Shown here in pieces: positions 47,457 to 59,643 of a DNA stretch of 64,000 nt. The position numbers and the translations under genes were made by a program. The notes under the pieces were generated by a model, which was given only the letters and a program-made list of their open reading frames with translations, was not told the DNA's origin and searched no databases. Position 1 is the stretch's first letter. Each line of letters begins with the position of its first letter. This stretch comes from Sipunculus nudus (taxonomy: Eukaryota > Annelida > Sipuncula > Golfingiida > Sipunculidae): the NCBI GenBank assembly GCA_026874595.1, contig CM049311.1, forward strand, positions 55,121,676 to 55,185,675. Direction: 5' to 3'.

Positions 47457-48608
47457 GAGTAGCATGTCCATACTCATTCTTGTGAATGTCAGTAAAGTCA
47501 GTTTTTACATGCCACTAGCATATTACCCGCTCTTGGGTGGTTGACGCTGAAGTAGTCCATTTTTAAGATTAATCAAAATGTCTCAAGATTCATGGGGAAA
47601 TATTGAAAATGACCCCCTTTTGGACTCATTCGGCATCATTTCCGGCAGTTCAAGACAAAAAACGAGCATTTCCGAAACGTGACTGCAGAAGAGTTGCGTG
47701 AAAAAAGTCAAACAATATATACTACAGTGTATTATAATGAAGATCACTAGATTGTTGTCTAAATTACAAAACAAAGAACACGTTTCCCATGCATACTTTT
47801 TACAAGAAGACTGTCTGTACAAAATATACTGAAATTTTAGTTGATGATAGGTTTATTTTGTACAAAATAACAGACAAGGGAACAAACAGTAGAAACCTTA
47901 ACTTACTTCCACATATTATTTCTGATCAAATAAAGCAACACATTATCAACCAATCCCTCCTTACAAAGTAAAGAAATTTATGCATCATTTTGCTCCGATT
48001 TATTCCACAAAATCTTTATTCTTGCGTGTGAAGGAAAATTATTTTAATTGATCTTCTAACTCATTTATCGGGGGGATAATACATTGTATGGTTGAACTGA
48101 AGGAATGAAGCTAGTCGTCTCGGACATGTTAGTTGTAAAAGGATCCAAAGAAGCAGTGCTCTCCAGTTTAGTTGTGTTATCTAAATACACGAATTTGAAT
48201 ATCAAGGAAAAAATATTGCTTGATATGAATAATGATTAGAAAAAAAATACATTGTGTATGTTTTAAGAATCAACAGTGTCATAAAAAATAATAAGCAAAC
48301 TGATGTTCTGTGGCAGTCTAATCAACTAAGAACACCATTTAAAATATTGCATAAACAATATTTAAGACACTTTCCCCCAGGAAAATTACCTCCGATCAAT
48401 TACCCCTGGAGAATAACCCCCCCCCCCCCAGATGATTACCCGAGATAATTACCCCAAGGACAAAAAAACACAAACAGTTGTCCCTAGAATTAATGCCCCC
48501 GGATAATGATGCCATGGACATTAACCAACCCCCCCCCCCCCCCGATATTTAGATTTTTGTATGTTGATGCTGTGATTTGACATAATTCTGAATAACGCTT
48601 CTGCCCTG
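47457..48608. other. Unit spacer with poly-C tract, C
   Basis: Poly-C near 48,417-48,429 and 48,529-48,543. No gene recognised. Confidence 0.5.
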
Positions 48609-48772
48609 TGACCTTGACCTTTGCCCTCATGACCCAAAAATAAAAAGGGTTCTCACTTATTTGGGGGGGGGGGGGCATATGTAAATCAAAATTGAAACCA
48701 ATATGTCCATCCAAACTGGAGTTTTCATCAGCTAACAAATATTTGGACAGATGGCCCTTGTGACCTTGACCT
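48609..48772 (+). repeat. TGACCTTGACCT repeat pair, unit C
   Basis: Copies at 48,609-48,620 and 48,761-48,772, with a poly-G run (about 48,663-48,674) between. Confidence 0.75.
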
Positions 48773-49104
48773 TTGACATTGAGACTCTAATATCGATCGG
48801 GTTCTTCCCCTATTATCAGGTCAGCTATACGTGCAAGATGGAAGGTCTGAGAGGAGAAGTTTGGCTTTAAATGTGGTCAGGCTAGATTACTTAAAATTAG
48901 TGGTACTCCGGACCCTTTATATCACGTTAACCTTGACATTCCCTATGGCACTTCAAACTACACACTCAGTTCCTGGGTTTCCTCATTCTCTTTTGTAATT
49001 CGGTTTAACTAAGACATAATTGTCCGGCCTTATATTCCAATTCTCCGGTCTTTACACCAAACGTTAATCTGTACACCCGACATCGATACCTAATATATGA
49101 CAAT

Positions 49105-49195
49105 TTTAACATATATCATACTACCCATGCAGATGTTAATGCTATTCTATCCAATGAATGAGGAGACAGGTAGCACCATCAGTTCCGATAAGAGT
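49105..49195 (+). pseudogene. Stefin-like last-exon relic, unit C
   Basis: Same relic, with GTTAAT for GTGATT and CCAATGAATGA ending in the shared TGA (49,159-49,161). Confidence 0.55.
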
Positions 49196-49743
49196 TGCGC
49201 TCGCCAACACCAGTATTATTGCGGCCACAGCAACTACAGTGCTTGCTGAGGTGACAGCCTGGTATTAGTTAGATGCAGCCCATTTGCTGTAGTAATTATG
49301 CTACGCAAAACCCTATGGTATAAGCGTTATTCATATCTTGTTTGAGTTTTAGTTTGTGTCTCTTAACATTTTTACACGATGGGCTTTTTTAGGCGTGAGC
49401 AATTATTGAACTTCGGAGGAGAATCGTGAACGAATTATACTTCATAGGAAATTTATCTGTAAAATCTAAAAGGATTAAGGCACATACGTTAGATCATGTT
49501 GCAACCGACTTCCTCATTAGACGAAATGGTGCAAACACTCTACACAGAAAAAAAACAAACACCAGAAATATTTTTAGCGTTCTAGCTAAATAACAAGAAC
49601 ATTTAAGCATTTAATTTGAATCAGGTGTATCATGATATTGATAGACGTAGACTGAGTAGGACCTTTATTATAACGTTCTCGCCAAAATGTATGAATGATC
49701 AGGTCAAATTTAGTAAAGTCTAAATGAACTACAAATAATATGG

Positions 49744-49813
49744 GCGTGGACAGTCGAGTGGTTAAACGCTCGGCGATCTCCGCCGGCGACCAGGGTTGGA
49801 GCCCCGATGTAGC
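49744..49813 (+). repeat. tRNA-Ser/Leu-like sequence, unit C
   Basis: 70-bp homologue of the unit A sequence; B-box region GGTTGGAGCCC. Confidence 0.55.
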
Positions 49814-50155
49814 TATTGTTGCCTGTTCTAGCTTAATAGAGATTAAACTTGAATTAAATACAATTGTTTAATAGTGATTAATTAGATGGACATGCATGTT
49901 CTCTGTGATGTTGCGATACGTAATCATAAGATGCAACAAATACTCCTCCTGATTTGTTGTTAACTCTTATGATCGAACCTGTAGTTTTTATAACAATAAA
50001 CTTTCCGTCACGTTTAGGGCTTATTTTATATTAAAACAACAATGTTCGGATTATTATGATAATTTCCAGGTTTTTTTCCTCAAATATACTTCCTGTCGAT
50101 CTTTTATATTATGATGAATATGGATATGTTTTATTTAGTTGCCCTAATAAGCAGG

Positions 50156-51090
50156 TGACCCATGGGTCATGACGCTCAGCCGACTGACTTATTGACAAAA
50201 TGTCCTTGCACAGGGAACTAATAAAGAAAATGTAGGTGGCATCAACGTTCATGCATATTTGCTTAAGTTTAACAAGACCCACAAGCACAACAATTTTGAC
50301 GACAATCCATTCAGCCGTTCCTACGAAATCTGGCACTTTGTGTGTATTTTGTATTATTTCTGGAAATAATGCCCAATAACTCGGGGAATATAGGTCACAG
50401 AGACCAAAATTCAGGTTTCTGAAGAGAACTTTTTAGGAACTCTCAGGATGTCCTGTTAGAAGATTCTAGGTCCTATAGTTATGATTTGTGCCCTGCTTTT
50501 GTATAAAATTTTCAATTATTCTGGGAGGTAATTCTAAGCCCCATAGCACTGATAATATGGGTAGCAGAGACTTAACTTCAGGTTTCCTAGGAGACGTTTC
50601 ATTGACCTCAAAAGATATTAAGTTAAAAGATTCCAGGTCGAGTTTTTACGATTTGTGCCCTGTTAACGGATGACCGCATCTTTAAAGGTCCAAAAATATA
50701 GAACAAAATGCATAAAATTTCGAAATATCCAGCTGGCGCCACTAGTCTTCAGAAAATGATGAAACACTCCAGGATCAATATGCATGCAAACAGTCATGGT
50801 GATCAATGCATTAGTTGTTCAGATTTTGGAGCTTTTTTATCAAATTTTTAATGATTCTAGGGGGGTACTTCTGAGCCCCATAGCTCGGAGGATATGGGTA
50901 ACAGAAACCACATTTCAGGTTTCCAAAGAGATTTTTCATCGACCTTCCTTGATGTCAAGTAGGAAGAATCAAGGTCAAGCCGGTTACGATTTGTGCCTGG
51001 TTAACGGACGGACGGACAGCCAGACGGAAGGACAGACGGACAAAGTGTGATCGCTATAGCTCAGATGACTTTCAGTAAGCTGAGCTAAGC
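50156..51090 (+). mobile_element. Palindrome-ended element E2, unit C
   Basis: Perfect TGACCCATGGGTCA at 50,156-50,169; CTGGCGCCACTAG near 50,732; GGACGG tract 51,007-51,043; end hairpin region to about 51,086. Confidence 0.7.
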
Positions 51091-51544
51091 TGATCAAATT
51101 TGTTTTTACTTTGATCGAAGAGTAAAACGAAAACAAAGCAGTCCACGAAAATTTAAGCGGATAAATTATTATAATATATCTGTCTTTTTTCAAACCTTTA
51201 GCGCAAATTTATCCCCCAAATAATGAATACCATAACAATTAAACTGCCCCTTAAGATGATTGGGCATAAATTGACAAAGGTGTGGCGCTTGAATGATTAA
51301 TGGATCCACATAGCCAGTAAGAAACAGCCGTAAACATTGCGAGGCGTCTCTTATCTAAAGGTTATTAACAGTCATTAACAGTTCAAGTCAATACGACACT
51401 CATAATCATGCCTTTCTATTCACGCTGACAGAACATTATTTTTTTGTATTTGAGTGGATAATTAGCAGTGTGACCTTTACCTTGATTTTCTGGATTAACT
51501 AAAGAGGATAACGAAAGCACATAACAGAACAAAAACTATCGTTC

Positions 51545-51548
51545 TTAA
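51545..51548. other. Empty piggyBac target site (TTAA), unit D
   Basis: TCGTTCTTAACAGTATAG is continuous, a second uninterrupted allele of the unit C insertion site. Confidence 0.95.
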
Positions 51549-51719
51549 CAGTATAGTAACAACATTGTTGCTTTAATGAGCTAAACTTTCAGACTATGAA
51601 ACAGAAAATGAAAATAATCACAAGACAATATCATAATGAAATATACATCAGGAGTTTGTGAAAATTCAGTGGCGAGACAAATATCTGTAATAGTAATCAA
51701 TCAATTAAATCGTGTATAG

Positions 51720-51726
51720 TATATAA
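51720..51726 (+). promoter_or_regulatory. Candidate TATA box, copy D
   Basis: TATATAA 101 bp before the ATG, as in copy B. Confidence 0.3.
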
Positions 51727-51820
51727 CTGTAAATTGAATCGCCAGATTATGAGACATATTATATATGTGTGCACTGTTCTTACCAAAGTATTCAGTTTAG
51801 CAAAAACGAAGGCACCAGCC

Positions 51821-53326
51821 ATGCTCTGCTGCAACGAGGAAAATATTTGGTCACCGCCACAATGCCCAAACAGTACAGTGAGGTTTCTGTGTGAAAAGGT
51901 AATAACGTGTACTGTTAGCTCTTAGAATTCTAACACAACTACAAAACATCGGAGATTATGGTTAAGGCATTTATATATGGGACAAAATTTACATTTATTG
52001 AAAAGTACAAGATATATGTGAAAGTATTTAGGACTGTACATATTAGGAAAGCGGTATTGCTTTGGACTTTCGGATGTTTTACCATAGTAACGATCGTTTG
52101 GGTGGCGGCTTTTTATGTTTTTTATGAATGTGCAGAATTTATAATCAGAATACTGCTGTGTTTTAAATTACATAAATTTTTGCTGTATGAATATAAAAAA
52201 TGTTATACAATTACATTGAATTTGTATTTTTAACACAAGTACTTGTCCGTGTATTTAGATTTTTGGTATATGAATGTCGGAATAGTGTTATAGAATCACA
52301 TTGCATTTGTTTCACAAGTACTGGTATATGTTTTAAAAAAAGTATTGAATTTTTTAGGAAATAATTTGATCCTTGACTTAAATTTCACATATAATTTTGT
52401 ATATTTTAAGGGTATTCGAAATATTTAGATTTATGTATATGGGAAAAATTCGTAAAACGCGAACTTTTATATTATTGCTAAAAACACTTTGATTCTTCAG
52501 ATACGACCTCAGTTGGAACGGAAATATGGCAATCTGGTCAGCTTTACGCCACTGAGCTACCGAGTGAGAAACCATGGAATTGATACTCTGTATATGATCA
52601 AGGTAGTTGCCAAACGATTAATCTTTTTCAATATAAGTAACCTTTATCGTCAATGTCACAGGTCGTAAAGGTTACGAAACTGAACCTGATTAAACAAAAT
52701 GGTAAACGAATAAAATATCCTCGTTGGTTTAAAGGGCCGGAAGAAACTTCAGTAAGTAAATTGTTAAAATGTTAGATGACTACAGAAACAGCTTCAGGAG
52801 AAAGATCCTAACTTCCAACGTCGAGGGTGGTACACATTTATTCACATGTTGAATATACAAAAATTAATATACTTAAATAATTTCATTATGTATGAATAAA
52901 TGAACACTATTATTACATTTTACTTTTTTCAGTATTCAATTTAAAAAATTGTGGTTTGATAGCTCTAGCAGTTTTATAATAATAAATAAAATTAAGCATT
53001 TGGCTATCCAAATATATCCACCCCCCCCCCGCATCCGCGACCTAGTTTATATTTGTCTTTAACAACGAATTAACGTAGACATTATTAAAAAAAATCAGCT
53101 CCGACCAGATTAGTCGAGTACTATAAGCTGAAACGCTAACATCTTATTTGCTTTTCAGCTGCACACTGCTTACGATGACAATGGACACTTCCACGTGAAG
53201 GTGATGAAGTTCCACAACGATCACGCCGAGGTGATTGCCATTCTGTCGAGCGAGAGGCGGGATAGCTGCCTCCACGACTTCCTCCACGAATGTTCTGGGG
53301 AAAAACCAGTGTTCCTGCAGCAGTAA
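51821..53326 (+). CDS. Stefin (cystatin-B)-like protein, copy D, four exons
   Basis: Exons 51,821-51,898, 52,501-52,602, 52,662-52,751 and 53,159-53,326, phase 0, encode 145 aa with no break. Compared with B: YMIK for YTIK, HVKVMKF for HVKVIKF and tail CLHDFLHEC...VFLQQ. The stefin-like parts are the MLCC start, the IRPQLERK helix, the VRNHG loop in the QVVAG position and the FHVKV strand. Exon 3 supplies the extra basic insert (KQNGKRIKYPRWFKG). In B and D, flanking differences (AAGAAA after the stop, loss of a GTCACCTCA-type block before exon 4) agree, so these two copies descend from one parent. Probably expressed if the shared promoter works, which is not shown. Confidence 0.7.
51958..52233 (+). 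other. Hydrophobic ORF in intron 1, copy D
   Basis: 91-codon homologue of the B and C intron frames; a few amino-acid changes (for example KVFRT for KGFRT, ITIV to VTIV). Confidence 0.2.
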
Positions 53327-53850
53327 CAGTAACTAGAGCTTAAAGAAAATTAACGGGGAAAAAAACTTCTGTTTTTGTTTAATTACATTCATGTATCAAG
53401 CGCTAAAGCTGTTATGATTTGAAAATTACTCTAACATATCCTAAAATTTGTTCTCATAACAAATGACGTTACTTTGTGTCGTTAAGCGGTTGATCAAAAT
53501 AGTATAGTCGACAGAGATTCACGTTAAATGAACTGCTACTAATCTTACTAATCGTCCTCAATGTTTGATAATTAGTGTGAGGCATGTTTTGTTACACATT
53601 TCCCCGGTAAATGCTTTCTTAAAACCTCAGTAAGAAAAATATCTAATAGTAGCATTTGATCTTGACAAAGCAATGTGCTATCTTCTTGTAGAACCCCTTT
53701 GTCATATATGGACAATAAATTTACATCAGCCATGTGTATCCTTGTACTTCTTTTATTTAATTTTGATTAATGAGCAATATATTGCAATTCTTGGATATCG
53801 CAATTCTCAGCTTTATTCCGAAGGTAGTCATGGCCTTGACATGGTTCAAT
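53327..53850. other. 3' flank of copy D
   Basis: AATAAA at 53,714-53,719; near signal mutated as in copy B. Confidence 0.5.
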
Positions 53851-54465
53851 GTGCGTCTAGTGATCGTATGTAACTTTCTTACAGAGTGCGTTTAGTGATC
53901 ATATGTAACTTTCTTACTTTCTTACAAAGTGCGTCTGCTGATCGTATGTAACATTCCTTCAGAGTGTTTCTGGTGATCGTATGTAACATTCTTACAGAGT
54001 GCGTCTGGTGATCGTATGTAACGTTCTTTCCAAGGTGCTCCTGGTGATGGTATGTAACGTTCTTACAGAGTGTTTCTGGTGATCGTGTGTTACTTTCCTA
54101 CAGAGTGCTTTTGGTGATCGTATATTACTTTCTTACAGAGTGTTTCTGGTGATCGTATGATACTTTCTTACAGAGTGCGTAAATTGATGTATGTAACGCT
54201 CTTACCAATGTGCTTCTGGTGATGGTATGTAACGTTCTTACAGAGTTTTTCTGGTGATCGTATGTTACTTTCTTACAGAGTGCTTCTAGTCATCGTATGT
54301 AATATTCTTACAGAGTGCGTCTAGTGATCGTATTTAATTTTTTACAGAGTGCTTCTGGTCATCGTATGTAATATTCTTGCAGAGTGCGTCTGGTGAACGT
54401 GTGTAACATTCTAACAGAGTGTGTCTAGTGATCGTATGTAACTTTCTTGCAGAGTGCGTCTGCTA
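53851..54465 (+). repeat. 34-35-bp minisatellite, unit D (about 17 copies)
   Basis: Same monomer and the same TTTCTTACTTTCTTAC variant as unit B, but with several more repeats. Confidence 0.9.
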
Positions 54466-54844
54466 AATATTTTAAATAAATGGTCCCTGGTAAATTCGCA
54501 AGGGATTCCCTAGCAAATGGATAAATAAATCTCTTTCAAGTTGGTTATACAAATTTAGGAAAGACATTCGAAGAGATATTCCAACCTGTAATCTTGAATG
54601 CTCACACTGAGCAAAATACTTCTTTCATTTGTACTGAAAAAGTTATAACTGAATCTATAATTATTAGTTACATTAAAACTCTGGATGCTCGCCAGGTAGG
54701 GATGGTATTGTATCTGAACATTTTAAGCATGCTATTAAATCTAGGATTATTAATTATATTAGTACAATGTTTACTCTGTGTATCAGATATGGCGTTTGCC
54801 AGGTTGTTTTTATCAAGGGTTATTGGTACCTTTACTTAAACAAG

Positions 54845-57685
54845 TGGCCCATGGGCCATGAAGCTCATCTGAATTCAAGGAATGTTGAACAATGAGCACA
54901 ATGACTGCCAGAGTGCAAACAAATCAGAGTCCTATGAAACGGGTTTCAGTAGGCTTTTAGACAGATGACAACTTCATTTGAAGGTCTCATAAATAGTAAG
55001 AAAAATGCATAAAAATACAGGTAGTGCCACCAGTCTGCAGGAACTAATGAAACACTCCATGATCAATATATATCCCAAGAATCATGGCTATCAAGGCATT
55101 AGTTATTCAGATACTGGAGCTTTTGTATCAAATTTTTAATTATTCTGAGGGGTACTTACTATGAAGGATATGGGTATCAGAGACCTAATTTCAGGTTTTC
55201 TAGGAGATTTTTCATGGACCTCCCTTGATGTCAAGTTAGAAGAATCCAGGTCCAGCGGTAACGATTTGTGCCCTGTTAAAGGATGACAACTTCTTTGAAG
55301 GTCTCAAAAATAAAGAAATAAAATTCGTAAAAATTGTAAAAAAATACAAGTGGCGCCATTAGTTTGCAGGAACTGATGGAACACTCCAGGATCAATATGC
55401 CTGCAAAGAATCATGGTGATCAATGCATTAGTTATTCAGATACTGGAGCTTTTGTATCAAATTTTTAATTATTCTGAGGGGTACTTACTATGAAGGATAT
55501 GGGTATCAGAGACCTAATTTCAGGTTTTCCAGGAGATTTTTCATGGACCTCCCTTGATGTCAAGTTAGAAGAATCCAGGTCCAGCGGTTACGATTTGTGT
55601 CCTGTTAAAGGATGACAACTTCTTTGAAGGTCTCAAAAATAAAGAAATAAAATTCGTAAAAATTGAAAAAAAAATACAAGTGGCGCCATTAGTTTGCAGG
55701 AACTGATGGAACACTCCAGGATCAATATGCCTGCAAAGAATCATGGTGATCAATGCATTAGTTATTCAGATACTGGAGCTTTTGTATCAAATTTTTAATT
55801 ATTCTGAGGGACACTTACTACGAAGGATATGGGTAACAGTGACCTAATTTCATGTTTTCACAGAGACTTTTCATGGACCTCCCTCGATGTCAAGTTAGAA
55901 GAATCCAGGGCCAGTGGTTACGATTTGTGCCCTGTTAACAGATGACAGTTTCGTTGCAGGTCTAAAAAAAATAGAGAAAAAAAATCGTAAAATTTGGAAA
56001 AATATACAGGTGGCGCCACCATCTTGCAAGAAATGATGGAACATCCCATGATCAATATTCATGCAAAGAATCATGGTGATCAATGCAGTAGTTATTTAGA
56101 TACTTGAGCTTTTGTATCAAATTTTGCATTATTCTGGGGGGTACTTCGGAGCCCCATAGCTCAAAGGATATGGGTAACAGAGACCTAATTTCAAGTTTTC
56201 AAGGAGATTTTCCATGGACCTCCCTGGATATAAAGTTTCAAGATTCCAGGTCCAGTGGTCAAGATTTGTGCCCTGTTAACAGATGACAGTTTCATTGCAG
56301 GTCTGAAAAAAGGAGAAAAAAATCGTAATATTTGGAAAAAATACAGGTGGCGCCACCAGTCTGAAGGAAGCGATTGAACATCCTATGATCAATATTCATG
56401 CAAAGAATCATGGTTATTCAGATACTTGAGCTTTTGTACCAAATTTTGCATTATTCTGGGGGGTACTTCGGAGCCCCATAGCTCAAAGGATATGGGTAAC
56501 AGAGACCATATTTCAGGTTTCCAAGGAGATTTTTCATGGACCTTCCTGGATGTCAAGTGAGAAGATTCCAGGTCCAGCGGTTACGATTTGTGCCCTGTCA
56601 ACGGACAAACGGACGACCAGACGGACAAAGAATGATTGCTATAGCTCAGATGACCTTTCAGTCAGCTGAACTAAAAAAATACAGGTGGCGCCACCAGACT
56701 GCAGAAACTGATGACATATTCCATGATCAATACAATGCAAAGAATCATGGTGATCAATGCAATAGTTCTTCAGATACTTGAGCTTTTGTATCAAATTTTC
56801 CATTATTCGGGGGGGGGGAGACTTCGGAGCCCCATAGCTCAGATGTTATGGGTAACAGAGACCTAATTTCAGGTTTCCAAAGAGACTTTTTATTGGCCTC
56901 CCTGAATGTCGAGAGAGAAAATTCTAGGTCTAGCGGTTACGATTTGTGCCCTGTTAGCAGATGATCGCATCTTAAGAGGTCTGAAAAATAGAGAAAAAAA
57001 TTCGTAAAAAAAAAAAAAATTCAGGTGGCGCCACCAGACTGTAGAAACTGATGAAACATTCCATGATCAATATCCATGCAAAAAATTATGGTGATCAATG
57101 GAATAGTTGTTCAGTTACTTGAGCTTTTGTATCAAATTTTCCATTAATCTGGAGGGTATTTCGGAGCCCCATAGCTTAGAGGTTATAGATAACAGAGACC
57201 TAATTTCAGGTTTTCAAGGAGACTTTTGATGGGCCTCGCTGCATGTCAAGAGAGAAGATTCTAGGTTCAGCCGTTATAATTTGTGCCCTGTTAACAGATG
57301 ACCGCTACTTAAGAGGTCTCAAAAATAGAGAAAAAAAATCGTAAAAAATCGAAAAAATACAGGTGGCGCCACCAGTCTGCAGAAACTAATGAAACACTCG
57401 ATGATCAATATCGGTGCAAAAAATCATGGTGATCAATGCATTAGTTGTTCAGATACTTCCGAGCCCCATAGCTCCAAGAATATGGGTAACAGAGACCTAA
57501 TTTCAGGTTTCCAAGGAGATTTTTTATGGACCTCCCAGGATGCCAAGTTAGAAGATTCCTTGTCCAGCGGTTACGATTTGTGCCCTGTTAACGGACGGAC
57601 GGACGGCAGGACGGACGGCCGGACGGACGACATACAAAGAGTGATCGCTATAGCTAAGATGACTTTCAGTCAGCTCAGCTAAAAA
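54845..57685 (+). mobile_element. Palindrome-ended element E3, unit D
   Basis: TGGCCCATGGGCCA at 54,845-54,858. Monomer cores at 55,020, 55,349, 55,679, 56,009, 56,346, 56,684, 57,024 and 57,362: eight monomers against six in unit B. The second and third monomers are nearly the same, and an extra one lies near 56,346, so the array has changed length since the duplication. GGACGG tract at 57,592-57,629. Confidence 0.75.
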
Positions 57686-58740
57686 CCAACACTAGATGCT
57701 ACTGTACAAAGAAATTATCGACCTATTACAATCTATTGTACGATATATTAAATTATGGAATTATATATACTGGATGTATCTGATTTCCACGAATTTAGTG
57801 ATGACTAACCTCCCCTTTTCTCTTTAATTTATTCTATCAAGATTTGATCAACGCATTATCGAATATTACAGGTGGAAAAAAGATTAATAATGTATCTTAC
57901 AATGTATTCTGTTATGCTGACGATCTCATGTTAGCAAGTCTGACTGCCTCTGGTTTACAAAAGATGATAGATTTAGCTGATGCATATATAACACAACATG
58001 GTCGTAGGTTTAATCCACAGAAGACCGAGTGTGATGTTTTGGGGCAGTGTACACTAGAAACTCGCCCTGAATGGCGACTTGATGGTGTTAAGCTGACTGA
58101 ATGCAAAAGTGTGAGATATCTTGGTGTTACTTTGTCAAATTCTAATCTTATGGAGCATATTGATGACCGCATAAATGCATGCAGGAGGGCGTTTTATTCT
58201 CTTCAAGGAGCTGGTTTCTCAAACTTTGTAAGCGATGTTGATTCTTTATCATATGTATGGAGAACAGCTATTAGGCCTGTGATGACATATGGCACCAGTG
58301 CCATATATGTCAGTAAACAATCTTTAACAAAAATGGAAAAGTTACAGTCACAACTACCGAAGGTCGGTATTGGTTTACATAAATATTGTAAAAGATCTGC
58401 CATTTTGAAAGCAATGTTTGTAAATAGGATACAAAAAACAGTTGAATTGAATGGTCTTGATTTAAGATGCGCCATCTTTAGTAATAACTCTCGTGCCAGG
58501 CCTTTTTAATACATATTTACTGAATATGCATGCTTGTGGCAAACTGAGTGGTCATTCTGATCTTATATTGCAAGATCAAAAGAAACGTGTTTGAAATATG
58601 GTATAAGTTTTCTCAAATATATTTTTGACAAGGGGTACAAGCAAGGGGTAAAAAAGGAATTGAAATATGATGCCAATGATGGAGTGTCGGATACTGTCCG
58701 GCAGTTATTGGCCAGTCACGCCCCTTATATTAAATATATC
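57686..58740 (+). pseudogene. Reverse transcriptase, unit D (internally deleted)
   Basis: The long frame 57,844-58,509 keeps YADD (57,913-57,924) and the same C-terminal part as the unit B copy. A 296-bp deletion at about 57,803 removes LQFGF and the first catalytic Asp block. It ends with the same TAA after SRARPF. Confidence 0.75.
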
Positions 58741-58896
58741 TTAAATATTCTTCTGACACCATTTTAATATATTGATTTTATGTATAATACTGTGTCTTAT
58801 CAGTGGTTTTACTGTTCATATTACTTTATATTTATTATGTTTTATGTACACGTACTCTTTGTCTGAAGGCTTAATAAACTATAATTACTATTATTT

Positions 58897-59299
58897 ACGA
58901 GAAGCCACACTAGTTATAATGCAAAGGAGAAACGGTAATGGATACAGTGGTAATCATTTAAGATTCATTTAGGAAATGTCATCGAAATTACGAAAGGTGT
59001 TTTTTACTGATTGCTATTATTTAAGCATCTAAATAATTATCAGTACAATATTACTGAAATATCAATGTGGTACTCCTATAGTTAACGTCTTTATTATTTT
59101 TTAAACAAAGTCCCTTTCTTGCAGTTCACATAATGTTGTGTACGGACATTTTGTCTACATCATGCCCCCTCTGATCGGTTGATTTATTCACCATGCAGTA
59201 CTAAATTTATTGAAATAGCTAGCTGTACAGCACAGGTCTCGCCAAAGATCTGCCAACCGCATATTGGTGAGACAACATCGAAATGTATACTTAACACTA
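58897..59299. other. Unit spacer, D
   Basis: Homologous to 32,861-33,263. No gene recognised. Confidence 0.55.
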
Positions 59300-59389
59300 C
59301 TGCTGCGCGATATTATCAATGTATCGATATATCGCGATACGGTGTTCCGAATTTAGCGTATCAAAATACAGTTTTCAAATATTGATATG
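59300..59389. repeat. CGATA-rich palindromic tract, unit D
   Basis: Close match to the unit B tract, including GGTGTTCCGAATTTAGCG. Confidence 0.65.
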
Positions 59390-59592
59390 ATTTTATGTTT
59401 TGTTAAATGTCCCTAAAACGGATTTTAATAGAAAAATTATGATCCTGTTGCAAATTTAGATAACTAAATAGGTTTTGAGTAATGACAGGATTAAGCTGAA
59501 AGATTAAAGTCTCTTTAAACGTTTATCAGGAAATGTTCAAGTAGGTCTAATATATTATAGATCAAAAGCCCGTCCAAGGAAATATATATATT

Positions 59593-59641
<49 letters not shown>
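59593..59641. repeat. (TG)/(TA)n microsatellite, unit D
   Basis: GTGTG then a TA run, as in unit B but longer in TA. Confidence 0.93.

Positions 59642-59643
<2 letters not shown>

Larger units (their letters stand above)
39954..51544 (+). repeat. Tandem duplication unit C
   Basis: About 11.6 kb. Without the piggyBac element and one TTAA it is about 9.2 kb, which I take as the basic unit length. It lacks the LINE insertion of B and D. Confidence 0.88.
54581..58896 (+). mobile_element. Non-LTR retrotransposon fragment with E3, unit D
   Basis: Same insertion point and content as in unit B (GATATT...ACGAGAAGCC), about 4.3 kb. It differs by a longer E3 array and a 296-bp deletion in the reverse transcriptase. 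Confidence 0.75.
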
